This document shows, piece after piece, positions 18,439 through 28,730 of a stretch of DNA of 64,000 nucleotides; position 1 is the first letter of the stretch, and the number at the start of each line of letters is the position of its first letter. The stretch spans positions 18,283 through 82,282 of the forward strand of contig NZ_JMKW01000005.1 in the NCBI RefSeq assembly GCF_000686565.1, given 5' to 3'. The stretch is from Helicobacter bilis ATCC 51630 (GTDB lineage Bacteria; Campylobacterota; Campylobacteria; Campylobacterales; Helicobacteraceae). Under the pieces are notes generated by a model. That model saw nothing but the letters and a program-made list of their open reading frames with translations. It was not told the DNA's origin and did no database searches. The position numbers and the translations under genes are program-made.

Positions 18439-19731
18439 CTATTTTGTAATTACGGCAAAGCTTAGGTTTGCAATCTCTGCATGTGTGCGGATAAATTCAT
18501 TCAGTGTCTCTAAATCAAGTGAGGCGATTTTCTGTAAAAATTCTTCTCTATAATCTAGGGGCAAACCATTATAATAATTCATAAATTTTGCATTTAGTCT
18601 CTGCCCTAGCGTTTCTTCCTGCAATGGTTTATTGCCGAGTATAAACTGCTTTGCAGAATCTAGCTCTTTTTGTGTAACCCCTTTTGCGACAAAATCTTTT
18701 AGGATTTGCTGCGTTAGAGCAATCGCTTCATCTTGTTTATCAAGTGCTGTTTGCATATAACCTGCAAAATAAGTGCTAGTTCGCGTAATGTTTGGACGCA
18801 TGTAAGCAGAGTATGCAAGTCCTCTTTTTACCCTGATTTCTTCCATTAAACGACTGCCAAAGCCAGAGCTACCGAGTATAAATCCAGCGACTTGTGCCTT
18901 ATAGCCATCATCTTTTATACTTTGGATATTTAGAGGGCTTGCGAAGTAAATATAGGCTTGTTGTGTGTCTTTTTTGGCGGTTTTCATAGCGATAGTTTTA
19001 ATTTTATATTGCGGTATGCTAACCTTTTTTCCTTGCGGTAAATGTGAGAACACTTTTTGAAGTTTTGCAAGGCTATTTTTTATGTCTAAATCGCCACCAA
19101 TCACAATCACCATATTTTCAAGTGTGAGCGTTTTATCAAGGTAGTTTCTAATATCGCTTAGACTTACAGAATCTATTTCTTGTGTTGTGTTGCCAAGGGC
19201 TGGATAGGCTAAAGGCGTCTTTGCAAAAATACCTTTTTGAAGCAACAAAGTAGCCTGATAGTCAAAATCACTACTTTTACTCATAAGGGCTGCGTGAAGC
19301 TTTGTTTGCACATCTTGCAATGTGCTTTTTGTTAAGTTTGGGTCTTTTATAAGATTTTCTAATTGTGTATAGGCAAAGTCTTCATATTCTTTTAAAAAAT
19401 CAAGCGTAAAAGTCAAAGTCGCCTGACCTACGCCAATGTCTAAATCAAGAGCCTTGCTTTCAAGCAGTTCTGCAAACTTTACATTGCCAAGCGTTTTTGT
19501 GCCACGATTTAACACAGCACTTGCTACTCTTGCTAAAGGCTTTTTTGGTGGATTAAACATATTTCCACCACCAATGAAAATCACTTCTACATGCCCAGTC
19601 GGTATAACACTTGATTGTTCGCTAATGACTGGAATCTTGATATTATTGATTGTGAGATGAGAAAGTGTATTTGCCTGCATTGTTTGTGCTCCTAGAATAA
19701 GAAAAAATAACATTACAATGTTTTTTATCAT
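18439..19731 (-). CDS. ymxG: Exported M16-family protein without zinc-binding motif
   Basis: A 430-residue M16 (pitrilysin/MPP-like) protein. ATG 19731 is chosen because AAGG lies 7 bases upstream and the product then begins with a clean signal peptide (MIKNIVMLFFLILGAQTMQA). The N-terminal domain has no HxxEH zinc motif: the region after GGGNMFNPPKKPLARVAS should hold it. The C-terminal domain keeps GSRLMEEIRVKRGLAYSAY, the Arg/Tyr motif of the second half. It matches the non-catalytic subunit type, like H. pylori YmxG, which probably pairs with a catalytic M16 partner encoded elsewhere. The symbol is assigned by resemblance. Confidence 0.75.
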   Translation of the reverse strand: MIKNIVMLFFLILGAQTMQANTLSHLTINNIKIPVISEQSSVIPTGHVEVIFIGGGNMFNPPKKPLARVASAVLNRGTKTLGNVKFAELLESKALDLDIGVGQATLTFTLDFLKEYEDFAYTQLENLIKDPNLTKSTLQDVQTKLHAALMSKSSDFDYQATLLLQKGIFAKTPLAYPALGNTTQEIDSVSLSDIRNYLDKTLTLENMVIVIGGDLDIKNSLAKLQKVFSHLPQGKKVSIPQYKIKTIAMKTAKKDTQQAYIYFASPLNIQSIKDDGYKAQVAGFILGSSGFGSRLMEEIRVKRGLAYSAYMRPNITRTSTYFAGYMQTALDKQDEAIALTQQILKDFVAKGVTQKELDSAKQFILGNKPLQEETLGQRLNAKFMNYYNGLPLDYREEFLQKIASLDLETLNEFIRTHAEIANLSFAVITK

Positions 19732-19933
19732 GCTAAAACCTTGCATATTGAATCTTGTTTGAAAAATGCTAGAGATTATACACAAACTTTGTCAAATCTT
19801 AATATTATAAAGACATATATTAAAATGCATGCTAGAGATTCTAAATTCCGAAAGACATCGCAGAGTTTCGTCAACACTTCACAAATGCAAAGTAGAATAT
19901 TCACTCTTAAATCTAACAAAACAGGGAGCAATA

Positions 19934-20176
19934 ATGAGGTATGTTGCAGCAGTGATTTTGGGTGTATTTTTGGCACAAAGACACAAAACACACATTGAAA
20001 CATTGTAGTATAGAAAATATTTAGGCATTTTTGTTGGCGGTGGCACACTAAGCTTTGTAGATTCTATTGCGTTAAGAAGCAATATGGAAAGTTATCTTAA
20101 AAGTCTTATTTTTGCTATAATTATCGACATTTTTGTTTATTTTATGGAAATAGGGAAAAGTAAAAGGTATGATTAA
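19934..20176 (+). pseudogene. Possible small membrane protein gene with an in-frame stop
   Basis: From ATG 19934 (GGGAG five bases upstream) a frame of 24 codons (starting MRYVAAVILGVFLA, signal- or membrane-like) ends in TAG at 20006. The same frame stays open for 55 more codons, with LGIFVGGG and a hydrophobic LIFAIIIDIFVYF, to TAA at 20174. Removing one stop would give an 80-residue membrane protein. However, the leuB promoter box lies inside it, and the second half may be non-coding A+T-rich DNA. No homologue is recognised. Confidence 0.3.
20113..20121 (+). promoter_or_regulatory. Extended -10 promoter for leuB
   Basis: TGCTATAAT at 20113-20121, about 100 bp before the leuB start, is the best sigma-70-like box between ymxG and leuB. 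Confidence 0.45.
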
Positions 20177-20222
20177 GCCATTTTGTAGAACAAAGAGACA
20201 ACGCAGCAACAAAGGAGAGAGA

Positions 20223-21296
20223 ATGAAAAAACAAATAGCAGTAATACAGGGCGATGGTATCGGCAGAGAAGTCATCACACAAGCCCTAAAGGTGTTAGAT
20301 TCTATAAAAAAAGCATATAAGCACGAGTTTGTGTATAAGGAAGTCTTAGCGGGTGGCTGTGCGATTGATGCTTGTGGGGAGTGTTTGCCTAAGGAAAGCT
20401 TGGAAGTTTGTAAGAGTAGTGATAGCGTTTTGCTAGGGGCGGTTGGCGGTCCAAAATGGGATAAAGAGCCAAGCCATAACCGCCCAGAATCCGCCCTTTT
20501 ACGACTTAGAAAGGAGCTAGGTGTATTTGCTAATATCCGCCCAGCCACACTTCTGCCGGAGCTAAAAAATGCTAGTCCGCTAAAAAGCGAGATTTTACAA
20601 AAAGGCATTGATTTTGTTATCGTGCGTGAGCTTGTGGGTGGAGCGTATTTTGGTAGGCATTTGTGTGAGGAGAGAAATGGCGAAAAAGTCGCTACCGATG
20701 AGATGAGCTATACACAATCTCAAATTGAATCTATCGCAAAAGTAGGCTTTGAAATCGCACAAAAAAGAAAGAAAAACCTTGTGTCCGTGGATAAGGCAAA
20801 TGTGTTAGCCTCATCGCGTTTATGGCGTGAAGTGGTGGAAAATGTGGCAAAAGATTATCCCGATGTAAGTCTAAGCCATATGTATGTGGATAATGCGGCA
20901 ATGCAGATTTGCCGCGTCCCTAGTGCTTTTGATGTGATTTTAACGGAAAATATGTTTGGGGATATTTTGAGCGATGAAGCAAGTGTCATCACAGGCACTA
21001 TTGGCGTAATCCCCTCTGCCTCACTCTCTCAAGGCACTTTAGGGCTATATGAGCCAATCCACGGCAGCGCACCGGATATTGCCGGACAAGACAAAGCAAA
21101 TCCTATTGGCACGATTTTATCCGTGGCGATGATGTTAGAGCTTTCATTTGGGCTAAAGCAAGAAGCACAAGCGGTGCGAAATGCGGTGAATCTTGCCTTG
21201 AAAGAAGGCTATCGCACAGGCGATATGATGGATAAAGATTCAAAGCTGATAGGCTGTGAAAAAATGGGAGATATTATCAGCGGGTTTGTAGGCTAA
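20223..21296 (+). CDS. leuB: 3-isopropylmalate dehydrogenase
   Basis: A 357-residue isopropylmalate dehydrogenase. The start is ATG 20223, with AAAGGAG upstream; the longer frame from 20169 has no such signal. Visible motifs are the N-terminal GDGIGRE, the substrate Arg run LRLRKELGVFANIRP, REL at the active site, and the NAD/metal region FGDILSDEAS with YEPIHGSAPDIAG. It oxidises and decarboxylates 3-isopropylmalate in the third leucine step. leuC and leuD do not follow, so the leu genes are dispersed here. Confidence 0.95.
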   Translation: MKKQIAVIQGDGIGREVITQALKVLDSIKKAYKHEFVYKEVLAGGCAIDACGECLPKESLEVCKSSDSVLLGAVGGPKWDKEPSHNRPESALLRLRKELGVFANIRPATLLPELKNASPLKSEILQKGIDFVIVRELVGGAYFGRHLCEERNGEKVATDEMSYTQSQIESIAKVGFEIAQKRKKNLVSVDKANVLASSRLWREVVENVAKDYPDVSLSHMYVDNAAMQICRVPSAFDVILTENMFGDILSDEASVITGTIGVIPSASLSQGTLGLYEPIHGSAPDIAGQDKANPIGTILSVAMMLELSFGLKQEAQAVRNAVNLALKEGYRTGDMMDKDSKLIGCEKMGDIISGFVG

Positions 21297-21510
21297 ATGA
21301 AACTTGATAGAGAATCTTAAAGGCAAGAATCTTCCTTTTTGGGATTTAAGATTCTGCAAGTTTAATACACCTGCTATGGTAGAGATTGTCGAGGTATTGC
21401 AAGAGTTAATAGGCCTAAGGGCTTCAAGGTAAAGGGACTTTATCTCTTTAGGCTTGATCTTTACGGTATCAAGTATATTATCATTCTAATTTTAAAATGA
21501 AAGGAACACT

Positions 21511-21950
21511 ATGAGTAAGAAAATCTACAAACCACAAACCAAAGAAGAGCTAAAAAGCTTGCCAATGATGAGAGTATCCACTTGGGTGATATTGATGTAA
21601 GTGCTGTTACAGATATGGGTGAATTGTTTGAACGCTCTAAACGCACAGATTTTAGCGGGATAGAATCGTGGGATGCAAGCCAAGTAACTGATGTGTCATC
21701 TATGTTTTTTAGGGCGGAATTTTTTAACACAGACATTAGTAAATGGAATGTCAGCAATGTGAAAAATATGAGTCGTATGTTTTCTTGGGCAACGAGCTTC
21801 AACCAGCCGCTAGAATCGTGGGATATTAGCAAGGTGGAAAATATGGATTCTATGTTTTATGGAGCGGAGAGTTTTAGCCAGATGCTAGATTCTTGGAACT
21901 TGAGCGTTGAAAAGCTCAAAAAGTATTTTGAAAAACACGATGATTTTTAG
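21511..21950 (+). pseudogene. BspA-type DUF285 repeat protein, frameshifted near its start
   Basis: From ATG 21511 (AAAGGA five bases upstream) the frame reads MSKKIYKPQTKEELKSL, then stops. A one-base shift near 21562-21566 opens a frame to 21950 with DUF285/BspA repeats (WDASQVTDVSSMF, WNVSNVKNMSRMF, WDISKVENMDSMF). A similar domain with the same lead-in (KTKEELLNL) sits at the C-terminus of the RavA-like gene downstream and shows what the intact frame should be. BspA-like leucine-rich repeats usually form binding solenoids; there is no signal peptide here, so it is cytoplasmic or the remains of a duplication. Confidence 0.7.
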
Positions 21951-22103
21951 AATAAAGGTTGAAAGACTTAGGGTTTAGGCTCTTATCTTTGTCAAACTTA
22001 GTGATTACTTCTAGGTGTGTGTAAATCCCACAAATACGCAAAATCTCTTGCAATTCTGCATACATTTCAACCCCTTTGTCATAACGCTGTCAAAACTCCT
22101 TGT

Positions 22104-22109
22104 TATAAT
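22104..22109 (+). promoter_or_regulatory. -10 box for the RavA/ViaA-like locus
   Basis: TATAAT at 22104-22109, preceded by TTGT, lies 67 bp upstream of the ravA-like start, which has AAAGGAG at 22164-22170. Confidence 0.5.
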
Positions 22110-22621
22110 TTCGCTTATTTAAACAATGAAAAGCAATTTTGCTAAAACATTGTGATTAACTTTAAAGGAGCGATAATGAGTTATAAAAATCGCATAGAAT
22201 CTATACTCAAAGAATTAAATTGTGGCGTGTATGAAAAAGATGAGGCTTTAAAGCTTGTGTTGCTTTCATTTCTAAGTAGCAAATCTGCCTTTTTGTATGG
22301 ACCGCCCGGGACTGCTAAAAGTCTTGTGGCAAGGAGGGTGGCATTAGCGTTTGATATGAGTGATAATAAAAAAGCAGATTCTGTGGAGGATTTGGCTTTG
22401 GGTAATCATAGCGGCGATTTTGTGGATTTTAGGGTGAGCGACACGATTGCAAACGCAGACCTTATGTCTAGCTCTGCCCCAAAATCCACAAAAAGCCCCA
22501 CTAGCAATACCGCACTCGTGCGTAGCACTAGTCCATACTTGCAAAATCCTAGAATCCGTGATGAAGAAAAACAAACTCAAAAAGCAACACCAAGCAACGC
22601 ACAAACCCTAGAATCTAGCAA

Positions 22622-22650
22622 AGATATTTCGCTATCGCTCAACATGACAA
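22622..22650. repeat. Family A palindrome half inside ravA-like gene
   Basis: AGATATTTCGCTATCGCTCA followed by ACATGACAA matches, with one base inserted and one substitution, the right half of the intergenic palindrome at 60598-60625. It lies within the insertion of the ravA-like gene. Confidence 0.6.
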
Positions 22651-22823
22651 ACAATAAAACAGATTCTGGTAATACGCTTTTTGATAGCATAGAATCTATG
22701 GATTCCCACGAAGTTGTGCCGACTTCTCGCAATGACAGCAACAAAAAAGATTCTATAACAAGCCACAGCAATTCTAAGATTTATCAAAATGCTGAAAATA
22801 CAGCCACACCACAGGCGGCAGGA

Positions 22824-22973
22824 TTTTCTAAAGAAACTGCGTTTTGCGATGATTTTGTGGGTTATCAAGGCGATGGCGAAGGGATTTACCTAAGCGGTAA
22901 TGACCGAGCCATCGCCGCAGATTCCCGCAAAAGCACGCAAAACAAGCGAAGCGAAGCATGTTTCTTTAGAAAA
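22824..22973. repeat. Family B palindromic element inside ravA-like gene
   Basis: Nested inverted arms share nearly one centre: TTTTCTAAAGAAAC with GTTTCTTTAGAAAA (22824-22837, 22960-22973), GTTTTGCG with CGCAAAAC (22841-22848, 22936-22943), GGCGATGGC with GCCATCGCC (22869-22877, 22908-22916) and TTACC with GGTAA around the loop. The core TTACCTAAGCGGTAATGACC is identical to that in ugd, but the arms differ. Confidence 0.75.
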
Positions 22974-24598
22974 GCCAACGCCTACAACTAACACCTTCTT
23001 TGCCTACTTAATGAATCGCTTTAGCACCCCAGAAGAAATCTTTGGACCAATAGATATAGCAGAACTCAAGCAAAATAGACTTACAAGAAGCACACAAGGC
23101 TATTTGCCTACCGCACATTTTGCATTTTTAGATGAGATATGGAAAAGCTCTCCAGCCATTCTAAACACGCTTTTAACCATTATCAACGAAAAGATTTATC
23201 GCGATGGAAATACCGATATAAAAGTCCCACTACAAGGGCTAGTATGTGCGAGTAATGAATTCCCTACGCCAAATCAAGGGCTAGAAGCCTTGTATGATAG
23301 ACTTATTGTGCGATTAAAGGTTTTGCCTGTGGAGAAAAAGACTAGCTTTGAAGCCTTGCTTAAAGGCATAGATGAAGCAAAGCTTACTATCACAAAGCCC
23401 TTTAATTTACAAGAATTACACGATATAGCACAAAAGGCTAAAAGCATTACTTTTTCTACGCAAAGCTTAAAAGCACTTCATAGTCTAAAATCCCTTATAG
23501 AATCTCATAATAAAACCCTAGATAAAGATACAGAAACCCTAGATTTTAGCCTAGATTCTACACAAGAGATTGAGAAAATCTATATTTCAGATAGAAGATG
23601 GGTAGCTATGGCAGAGCTTTTAAGAGTAGCGGTAGTTTTAAGTGATAGAGATGAAGTGCTGCCAATAGATATTATGCTTTTAAAGCATTGTTTATGGAGT
23701 AGTGAATCTCATAAAGACATTATCCAAAATCTTTTAGCAAAAGCCCTAGAAAACACTATACATATAAACCTAGATGACTTTGATATATCGCATTTACAAG
23801 ATGAGTATGAGGCTCAATATGAGCTAGTGAAAACAGAATTTTACACTAGAAATAAGGCAAAGAAAGTCTCTCAAAAGAAAAAAGATGAATACACAAAAAT
23901 CTGTGATACTCTCTTAGAATCTCTAATGTCTTTACAAGAGAGATTAACACAAATCTATAATACACAAAAGAGTAGCTTATATAATGTATTTCTTAACGAC
24001 AGAGATTATGACATAGCATTACAAGATATTACAGAGAAGCAAACACAGCTAGAGCTTCTCTATCTAGCCCTAGACCAGCTAAAGCATATTATCGCACGAC
24101 AAATAGAGCCTATGCCATTAAAACATATAGATAAAACTAAAATTATCTATCACCCAAAGACAAAAGAAGAGCTACTCAATCTTATAGATGATAAAAGTGT
24201 GTATCTAGGCGATATTGATACAAGTGCTATTACAGATATGAGTGGGCTATTTAGAGACTCAAATCGCACAGACTTTAGTGGGATAGAATATTGGGATGTA
24301 AGCAGCGTAGTAGATTTATGTTTTTTGAAATGACTAACTTTAATCAGTCATTAGTATTATGGGATGTGAGTAAAGTAGAAGATATGAAGTGTATGTTTTA
24401 TGGAGCAAAGAAGTTTAATCAACCGCTAGATTTTTGGAATGTGAGTAGCGTAGAAGATATGCATTCTATGTTTGAAAAGGCTACTAGCTTTAATCACTCT
24501 TTAGAATCTTGGTGTCTCAAAAGATACGCATATACATCTAATATGTTTGATAATAGTGGCTATAAGCACTCATATCCTAAAAGATCTTAAGGCAGACA

Positions 24599-26044
24599 AT
24601 GAAACATATACCACAAAGCATAGCAGCTAATCCACGCTACACAAAAATACTGCAAGATAAGCAGGTAGATAACATATTGCAAAAAGCCTATATAGGCTAT
24701 TGCAAAGAGCAAGATTACTATGATAACTTTAACCCTTTTTGCAAGAAGAGTTAGCCCTAAATCAACGCAAAAATATAGAATCTTGCGATGATATTGAAGT
24801 CCAACAAGATTTACAAGCATTTGAAAACTTTAATGCTACGCATAAAGCTATACTAGATTCAATACTTAAGCAACAAACAGATATAGAATATACAAGAAGA
24901 TATACTCTAGCATATTGGGATAATTTGCTGCGAGATAAAAAGCAAAAATGGCTACATCTATGAGAAAAAGGCTACAAGAAGAATACATTCAAGCATTAAA
25001 AACTTTTTAGACTATCTTTTATCCATTTTAGAATCTTTACTAAGAGTTTATGGCTTATGCGGACTAAAAAAGCATAATAATGATTTAGCTCTAGCACAAA
25101 TATTAAATGAAGCAAAGCAAAGCTTTGATATGAAGCAACTCTATCCAAACACCTATAAAGAAAGCGACACAGGGACAAATGGCTATGATTATAGCAAAGG
25201 GCATAAAAGATTTATTAACTTTAAAGAAATCAATGCCTTTATAAAGCATATACAAAATAGCAAAGATTTGCGTAAAATCGCTGCATTACTTGGCAGAGAA
25301 GAGAAAAATGGAAATAAGAAAATAGAGTATAGCAGTATAGACCAAAGCATAAAAACGCATAATCACAAAGAAGAGATGAGTGGGGTAACCTTAGGCAGAG
25401 ATTTAGCAAATCTTTTACCACAGGAATTAGCTATGCTAAAAGATGAGAATCTAGAATTGCTCTTTAATCTCAAATACATTCAAAACCGCCTTTTTTGCTT
25501 TGAAAAACAAGGCTATGAAACAATGCAAAAAGAGCATTATAAAATGGCAAAAAATGAAGGAGCGATGATAATCTGTGTAGATACAAGCAGTAGTATGAGC
25601 GGAAATAGAGAGTATCTAGCAAAGGCTATAACGCTTTTTCTAGCTACAAAGGCAAGTATGCAAAATAGGGCTTGTTATCTCATCAATTATTCAACAAATA
25701 TAGAAACTATGGAGCTAAGTAGCAAAGATAATGCTATAAATCTTATAAACTTTTTAGTAATGAGCTTTAATGGTGGGACAGATGTAGCCCCAGCCTTAAA
25801 AGAGGGGCTTAAAAAAATGCAAGAAGATAGCTTTAAACAATCTGATTTAATCGTTATTTCTGATGGTTATTTTGATGATATTTCACAGAATCTGCAACAA
25901 CAAATGCAAGACCAAGGGCATAAGGGCAATAGATTCTATCTTTTAGACATAGAAGGCTATGGGGATAAGAAAACATTTTTTGACACACATTGGGTATATG
26001 ATACAAACACACAAGAGGCTACAATCTTATATACGATGAGATAG
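24599..26044 (+). pseudogene. ViaA-like VWA-domain partner of RavA, multiply frameshifted
   Basis: From ATG 24599 (AAGG upstream) a coherent protein can be followed only by changing frame near 24738, near 24955 and near 25005. The last open part (from about 25010 to 26044) holds a von Willebrand A domain with the MIDAS motif DTSSSMSG, the downstream Thr in GGTDVAP and the Asp in VISDGYFDD. ViaA-type VWA proteins bind MoxR ATPases of the RavA type, and this gene follows the ravA-like gene by 8 bp. Three shifts together with those upstream indicate decay of the whole locus unless the assembly is poor here. Confidence 0.75.
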
Positions 26045-26206
26045 AGTTTAAAACTATATGCTTAGATGTGAATGAGTGTAAAAAATAGATTTAGATTACA
26101 GCTTAATATGGCAAGAGTTGGGTTATATCTACCCATCACCACAAACAATAATGACAATTTAATAACATAAAACCACATAGCATTATTATGAAGCTTAAGG
26201 GCTTTT

Positions 26207-26216
26207 TTGCTATACT
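26207..26216 (+). promoter_or_regulatory. Promoter of Dcu transporter gene
   Basis: TTGCTATACT (26207-26216) is an extended -10 box 27 bp upstream of the start codon, with TTTAGGAG just before the ATG. Confidence 0.45.
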
Positions 26217-26243
26217 TCGCATATTTTATTTTAGGAGCGTTGT

Positions 26244-27668
26244 ATGGATTTTCTCACAAATCTTAGTGAAGGTTGGCAGTTTGGCATTCAGCTTTTAGTC
26301 GTGCTTATATGTCTGTTTTATGGTGCAAGAAAAGGCGGTATTGCGCTAGGGCTTTTAGGCGGTATTGGAATCTTAATGCTTGTATTTTTCTTTCATATTA
26401 AGCCCGGAAAGCCAGCAATTGATGTTATGCTTACCATCTTAGCAGTTGTCGTGGCGAGTGCTACACTTCAGGCAAGTGGTGGGCTAGATGTTATGCTGCA
26501 AATCGCAGAAAAAGTGCTAAGAAAAAATCCAAAACTCTTAACGATTCTAGCGCCTTTTGTTACCTGCTTTCTTACCATTTTATGTGGGACTGGGCATGTG
26601 GTTTATACGATTATGCCAATTATTTATGATATTGCGATTAAAAATAATATTCGCCCAGAGCGTCCTATGGCTGCTGCTTCTATTGCTTCACAAATGGGGA
26701 TTATTGCCTCGCCTGTGTCTGTTGCGGTTGTAAGCCTTACTGCCCTGCTTTTAAACTCTGAGCATAAACTTGCAGGATTTGATGGCTATATCAATCTGCT
26801 TCAAATCACTATCCCTAGCACACTTTTTGGTGTATTGTGTATTGGAATCTTTTCATGGTTTAGGGGTAAAGATTTGGATAAAGATTCTGAATTTCAAGCT
26901 AAACTCAAAGACCCCGAATTTAAAAAATATGTCTATGGCGATAGCAAAACTTTGCTAGGCGTTGATTTACCAAAGAGTAGCTGGATTGCTATGTGGATAT
27001 TCTTAGCTGCAATTGCTTGTGTGGCTTTGCTTGGAATCTTTGATTCTTTACGACCAAATTGGGGGCAAATCATGAAAGATGGTGTAGCACAAGTTGATGC
27101 GTTGGGGAATCCTAAAATAGATTCACTCTCAATGGTAGCTGTGATTCAGATGTTTATGCTACTTGCTGGCTCACTTATCATTATTTTTACAAATACTGAT
27201 GTGAAAAAAATCGGTAGCAATGAGATTTTTAAATCTGGCATGATTGCACTTGTAGCCGTGTTTGGAATCTCATGGATGGCAGATACAATGTTTGCCGTGC
27301 ATACACCGATGATGAAAGATGCACTTGGAGGCATTGTAACGACGCATGTTTGGACTTATGCCATTATGCTGCTTTTAATCTCAAAGTTTGTTAATTCTCA
27401 AGCAGCAGCAATCGCAGCATTTGTGCCATTAGCCTTAAATATCGGGGTTGAACCCGGAATCATCGTAGCCTTTGCAGCTGCATGCTATGGCTATTATATT
27501 TTACCAACTTATCCAAGCGACTTGGCAACAATTCAGTTTGATAGAAGCGGCACAACGCATATTGGACGATTTGTTATCAATCATAGCTTTATTTTACCGG
27601 GCTTAATTGGTGTTTTTAGCTCTTGTGTAGCTGGATATTTTCTAGCTTTAGTGGCTGGGTATTTGTGA
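26244..27668 (+). CDS. Anaerobic C4-dicarboxylate transporter, Dcu family
   Basis: A 474-residue, very hydrophobic inner-membrane protein with the layout and motifs of DcuA/DcuB ([52 protein letters not shown]). It exchanges fumarate, malate, aspartate and succinate across the membrane, supporting fumarate respiration in microaerobic bacteria. Length is close to the family. A hydrophilic loop lies at about residues 205-245. DcuA and DcuB cannot be separated by eye, so no symbol is given. It is monocistronic with its own promoter. Confidence 0.9.
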   Translation: MDFLTNLSEGWQFGIQLLVVLICLFYGARKGGIALGLLGGIGILMLVFFFHIKPGKPAIDVMLTILAVVVASATLQASGGLDVMLQIAEKVLRKNPKLLTILAPFVTCFLTILCGTGHVVYTIMPIIYDIAIKNNIRPERPMAAASIASQMGIIASPVSVAVVSLTALLLNSEHKLAGFDGYINLLQITIPSTLFGVLCIGIFSWFRGKDLDKDSEFQAKLKDPEFKKYVYGDSKTLLGVDLPKSSWIAMWIFLAAIACVALLGIFDSLRPNWGQIMKDGVAQVDALGNPKIDSLSMVAVIQMFMLLAGSLIIIFTNTDVKKIGSNEIFKSGMIALVAVFGISWMADTMFAVHTPMMKDALGGIVTTHVWTYAIMLLLISKFVNSQAAAIAAFVPLALNIGVEPGIIVAFAAACYGYYILPTYPSDLATIQFDRSGTTHIGRFVINHSFILPGLIGVFSSCVAGYFLALVAGYL

Positions 27669-28381
27669 TTTTGATGTTTGGCTTAAATATTTCTATTTTT
27701 TCTATGTATAGCTTAAGGTTTAAGGTAGTTGTGTATCCTTGCGTAATATTTAAATTTGGCTCACTAACAAAAAAAACTAATTAAACCTACATTAACACAT
27801 AAAAGCCTCTTCATAATTTGCTTAATGTGTATATGATCTTGCGTTGCTAAACAAAAACAAGTTACCCGAAGTTCTACTCAAAGCAATTCATTTTTTTATG
27901 ATTCTACATAATCTTAAAAAGGCTGTCCATTTTTTACATATTAAAGTATGTCTTATATGCTGATAAGGCGTATAAAACTACATATTTATTTTTTAAATGC
28001 TGGATAAGTAACGGCAAAATGCAATGTTTTTGCTTCCACATGTTTGAATTTGCATCAAAGTATTAATAAGTTTGCAACACTTTAAAAGCGATTTTGTATC
28101 AAGTGTTAATTTAAAAATCATAATTCACTCGTATTAAGTTTAAACGACATAATTTTAGATCCGATACTTGTTAAAATTCCACCTACACAAATGGTAGAGA
28201 ATCTAAAAGCTACTTAGTGTCAATTATGTTGAATAATGTTAAAACTCCATGTCTTCTATTTGCAACTTTATATATGGAGATAGAGCTCAAAAAATAGAAT
28301 CTATAATCTCTCACTCTGCATTAAGACTAAATAACCCCAATAATCTCGCAACACTCTCACAAATATAAAGCAGGAGAAAAC
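27669..28381. other. Long gap after the Dcu gene
   Basis: About 710 A+T-rich bases between convergent genes. I see no frame with a credible product, no tRNA fold and no strong palindrome. It may be a degraded gene or may hide a small RNA that cannot be recognised by eye. Confidence 0.4.
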
Positions 28382-28660
28382 CTACCCTATCACTTTTGGT
28401 ACAATGAAATAGCCATCTTTTGCTTTTGGGGCTTGTTTTAGGATTTGGTCTCGTATTGCGGAATCTTCTGGTAAATCTGGTCGCATGGGGGTTTTATCAT
28501 CTTTTTGCAATGTAATGCTATCTGTATCGACTTCCTGCAGACTATCCATTTTGGCGATAATTTCGCTTAATTCTTCTTTAAAATCTTCACGCTTTTCTTG
28601 TGCGATATGTATCATTGCTAATTTTTCAAGCTTATCAAGTAATTTATCATCTACAAACAT
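28382..28660 (-). CDS. gatC: Asp/Glu-tRNA amidotransferase subunit C
   Basis: A 92-residue GatC: DDKLLDKLEKLAMIHIAQEKRE near the start, a middle LQEVDTDSI segment, and the conserved MRPDLPEDSAIRDQILKQAP with YFIVPKVI at the end. GatC links GatA and GatB in the complex that converts Glu-tRNAGln and Asp-tRNAAsn to their amides; Helicobacter lacks GlnRS and AsnRS and depends on it. gatA and gatB are not adjacent, as is often so in this group. Confidence 0.92.
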   Translation of the reverse strand: MFVDDKLLDKLEKLAMIHIAQEKREDFKEELSEIIAKMDSLQEVDTDSITLQKDDKTPMRPDLPEDSAIRDQILKQAPKAKDGYFIVPKVIG

Positions 28661-28730
28661 AAATAAACCTTTCCATACAAAATAGCGTGTATTTTAGCAA
28701 AATATATCGCGGTTTTACTAAATAATATAT

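Larger units (their letters stand above)
22176..24590 (+). pseudogene. RavA-like MoxR AAA+ ATPase with repeat insertion and C-terminal DUF285, frameshifted
   Basis: The start is ATG 22176, five bases after AAAGGAG. Residues 1-60 match RavA up to Walker A (GPPGTAKS at 42-49) and LAFD. The gene then carries about 640 bp of low-complexity sequence, after which the RavA frame resumes as FFAYLMNRFSTPEEIFGP in another frame, with Walker B (FLDEIW), sensor 1 (SNEFPTP) and the rest of the ATPase. Near 24303-24312 a second shift splits a C-terminal DUF285 repeat domain that ends at 24590. RavA-like proteins are MoxR chaperones working with a VWA partner, which follows 8 bp later. The insertion is made of palindromic repeats described separately. 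As assembled it cannot make a full ATPase. Confidence 0.75.

Noticed and set aside
20072..20608. Minus-strand frame of 178 codons
   Set aside because: Antisense to leuB; composition is that of a shadow frame.
22344..22868. Minus-strand small frames in the ravA insertion as genes
   Set aside because: They are reverse translations of palindromic repeats.
27669..28381. Structured RNA gene in the long gap
   Set aside because: No strong stem or conserved RNA signature could be found by eye.
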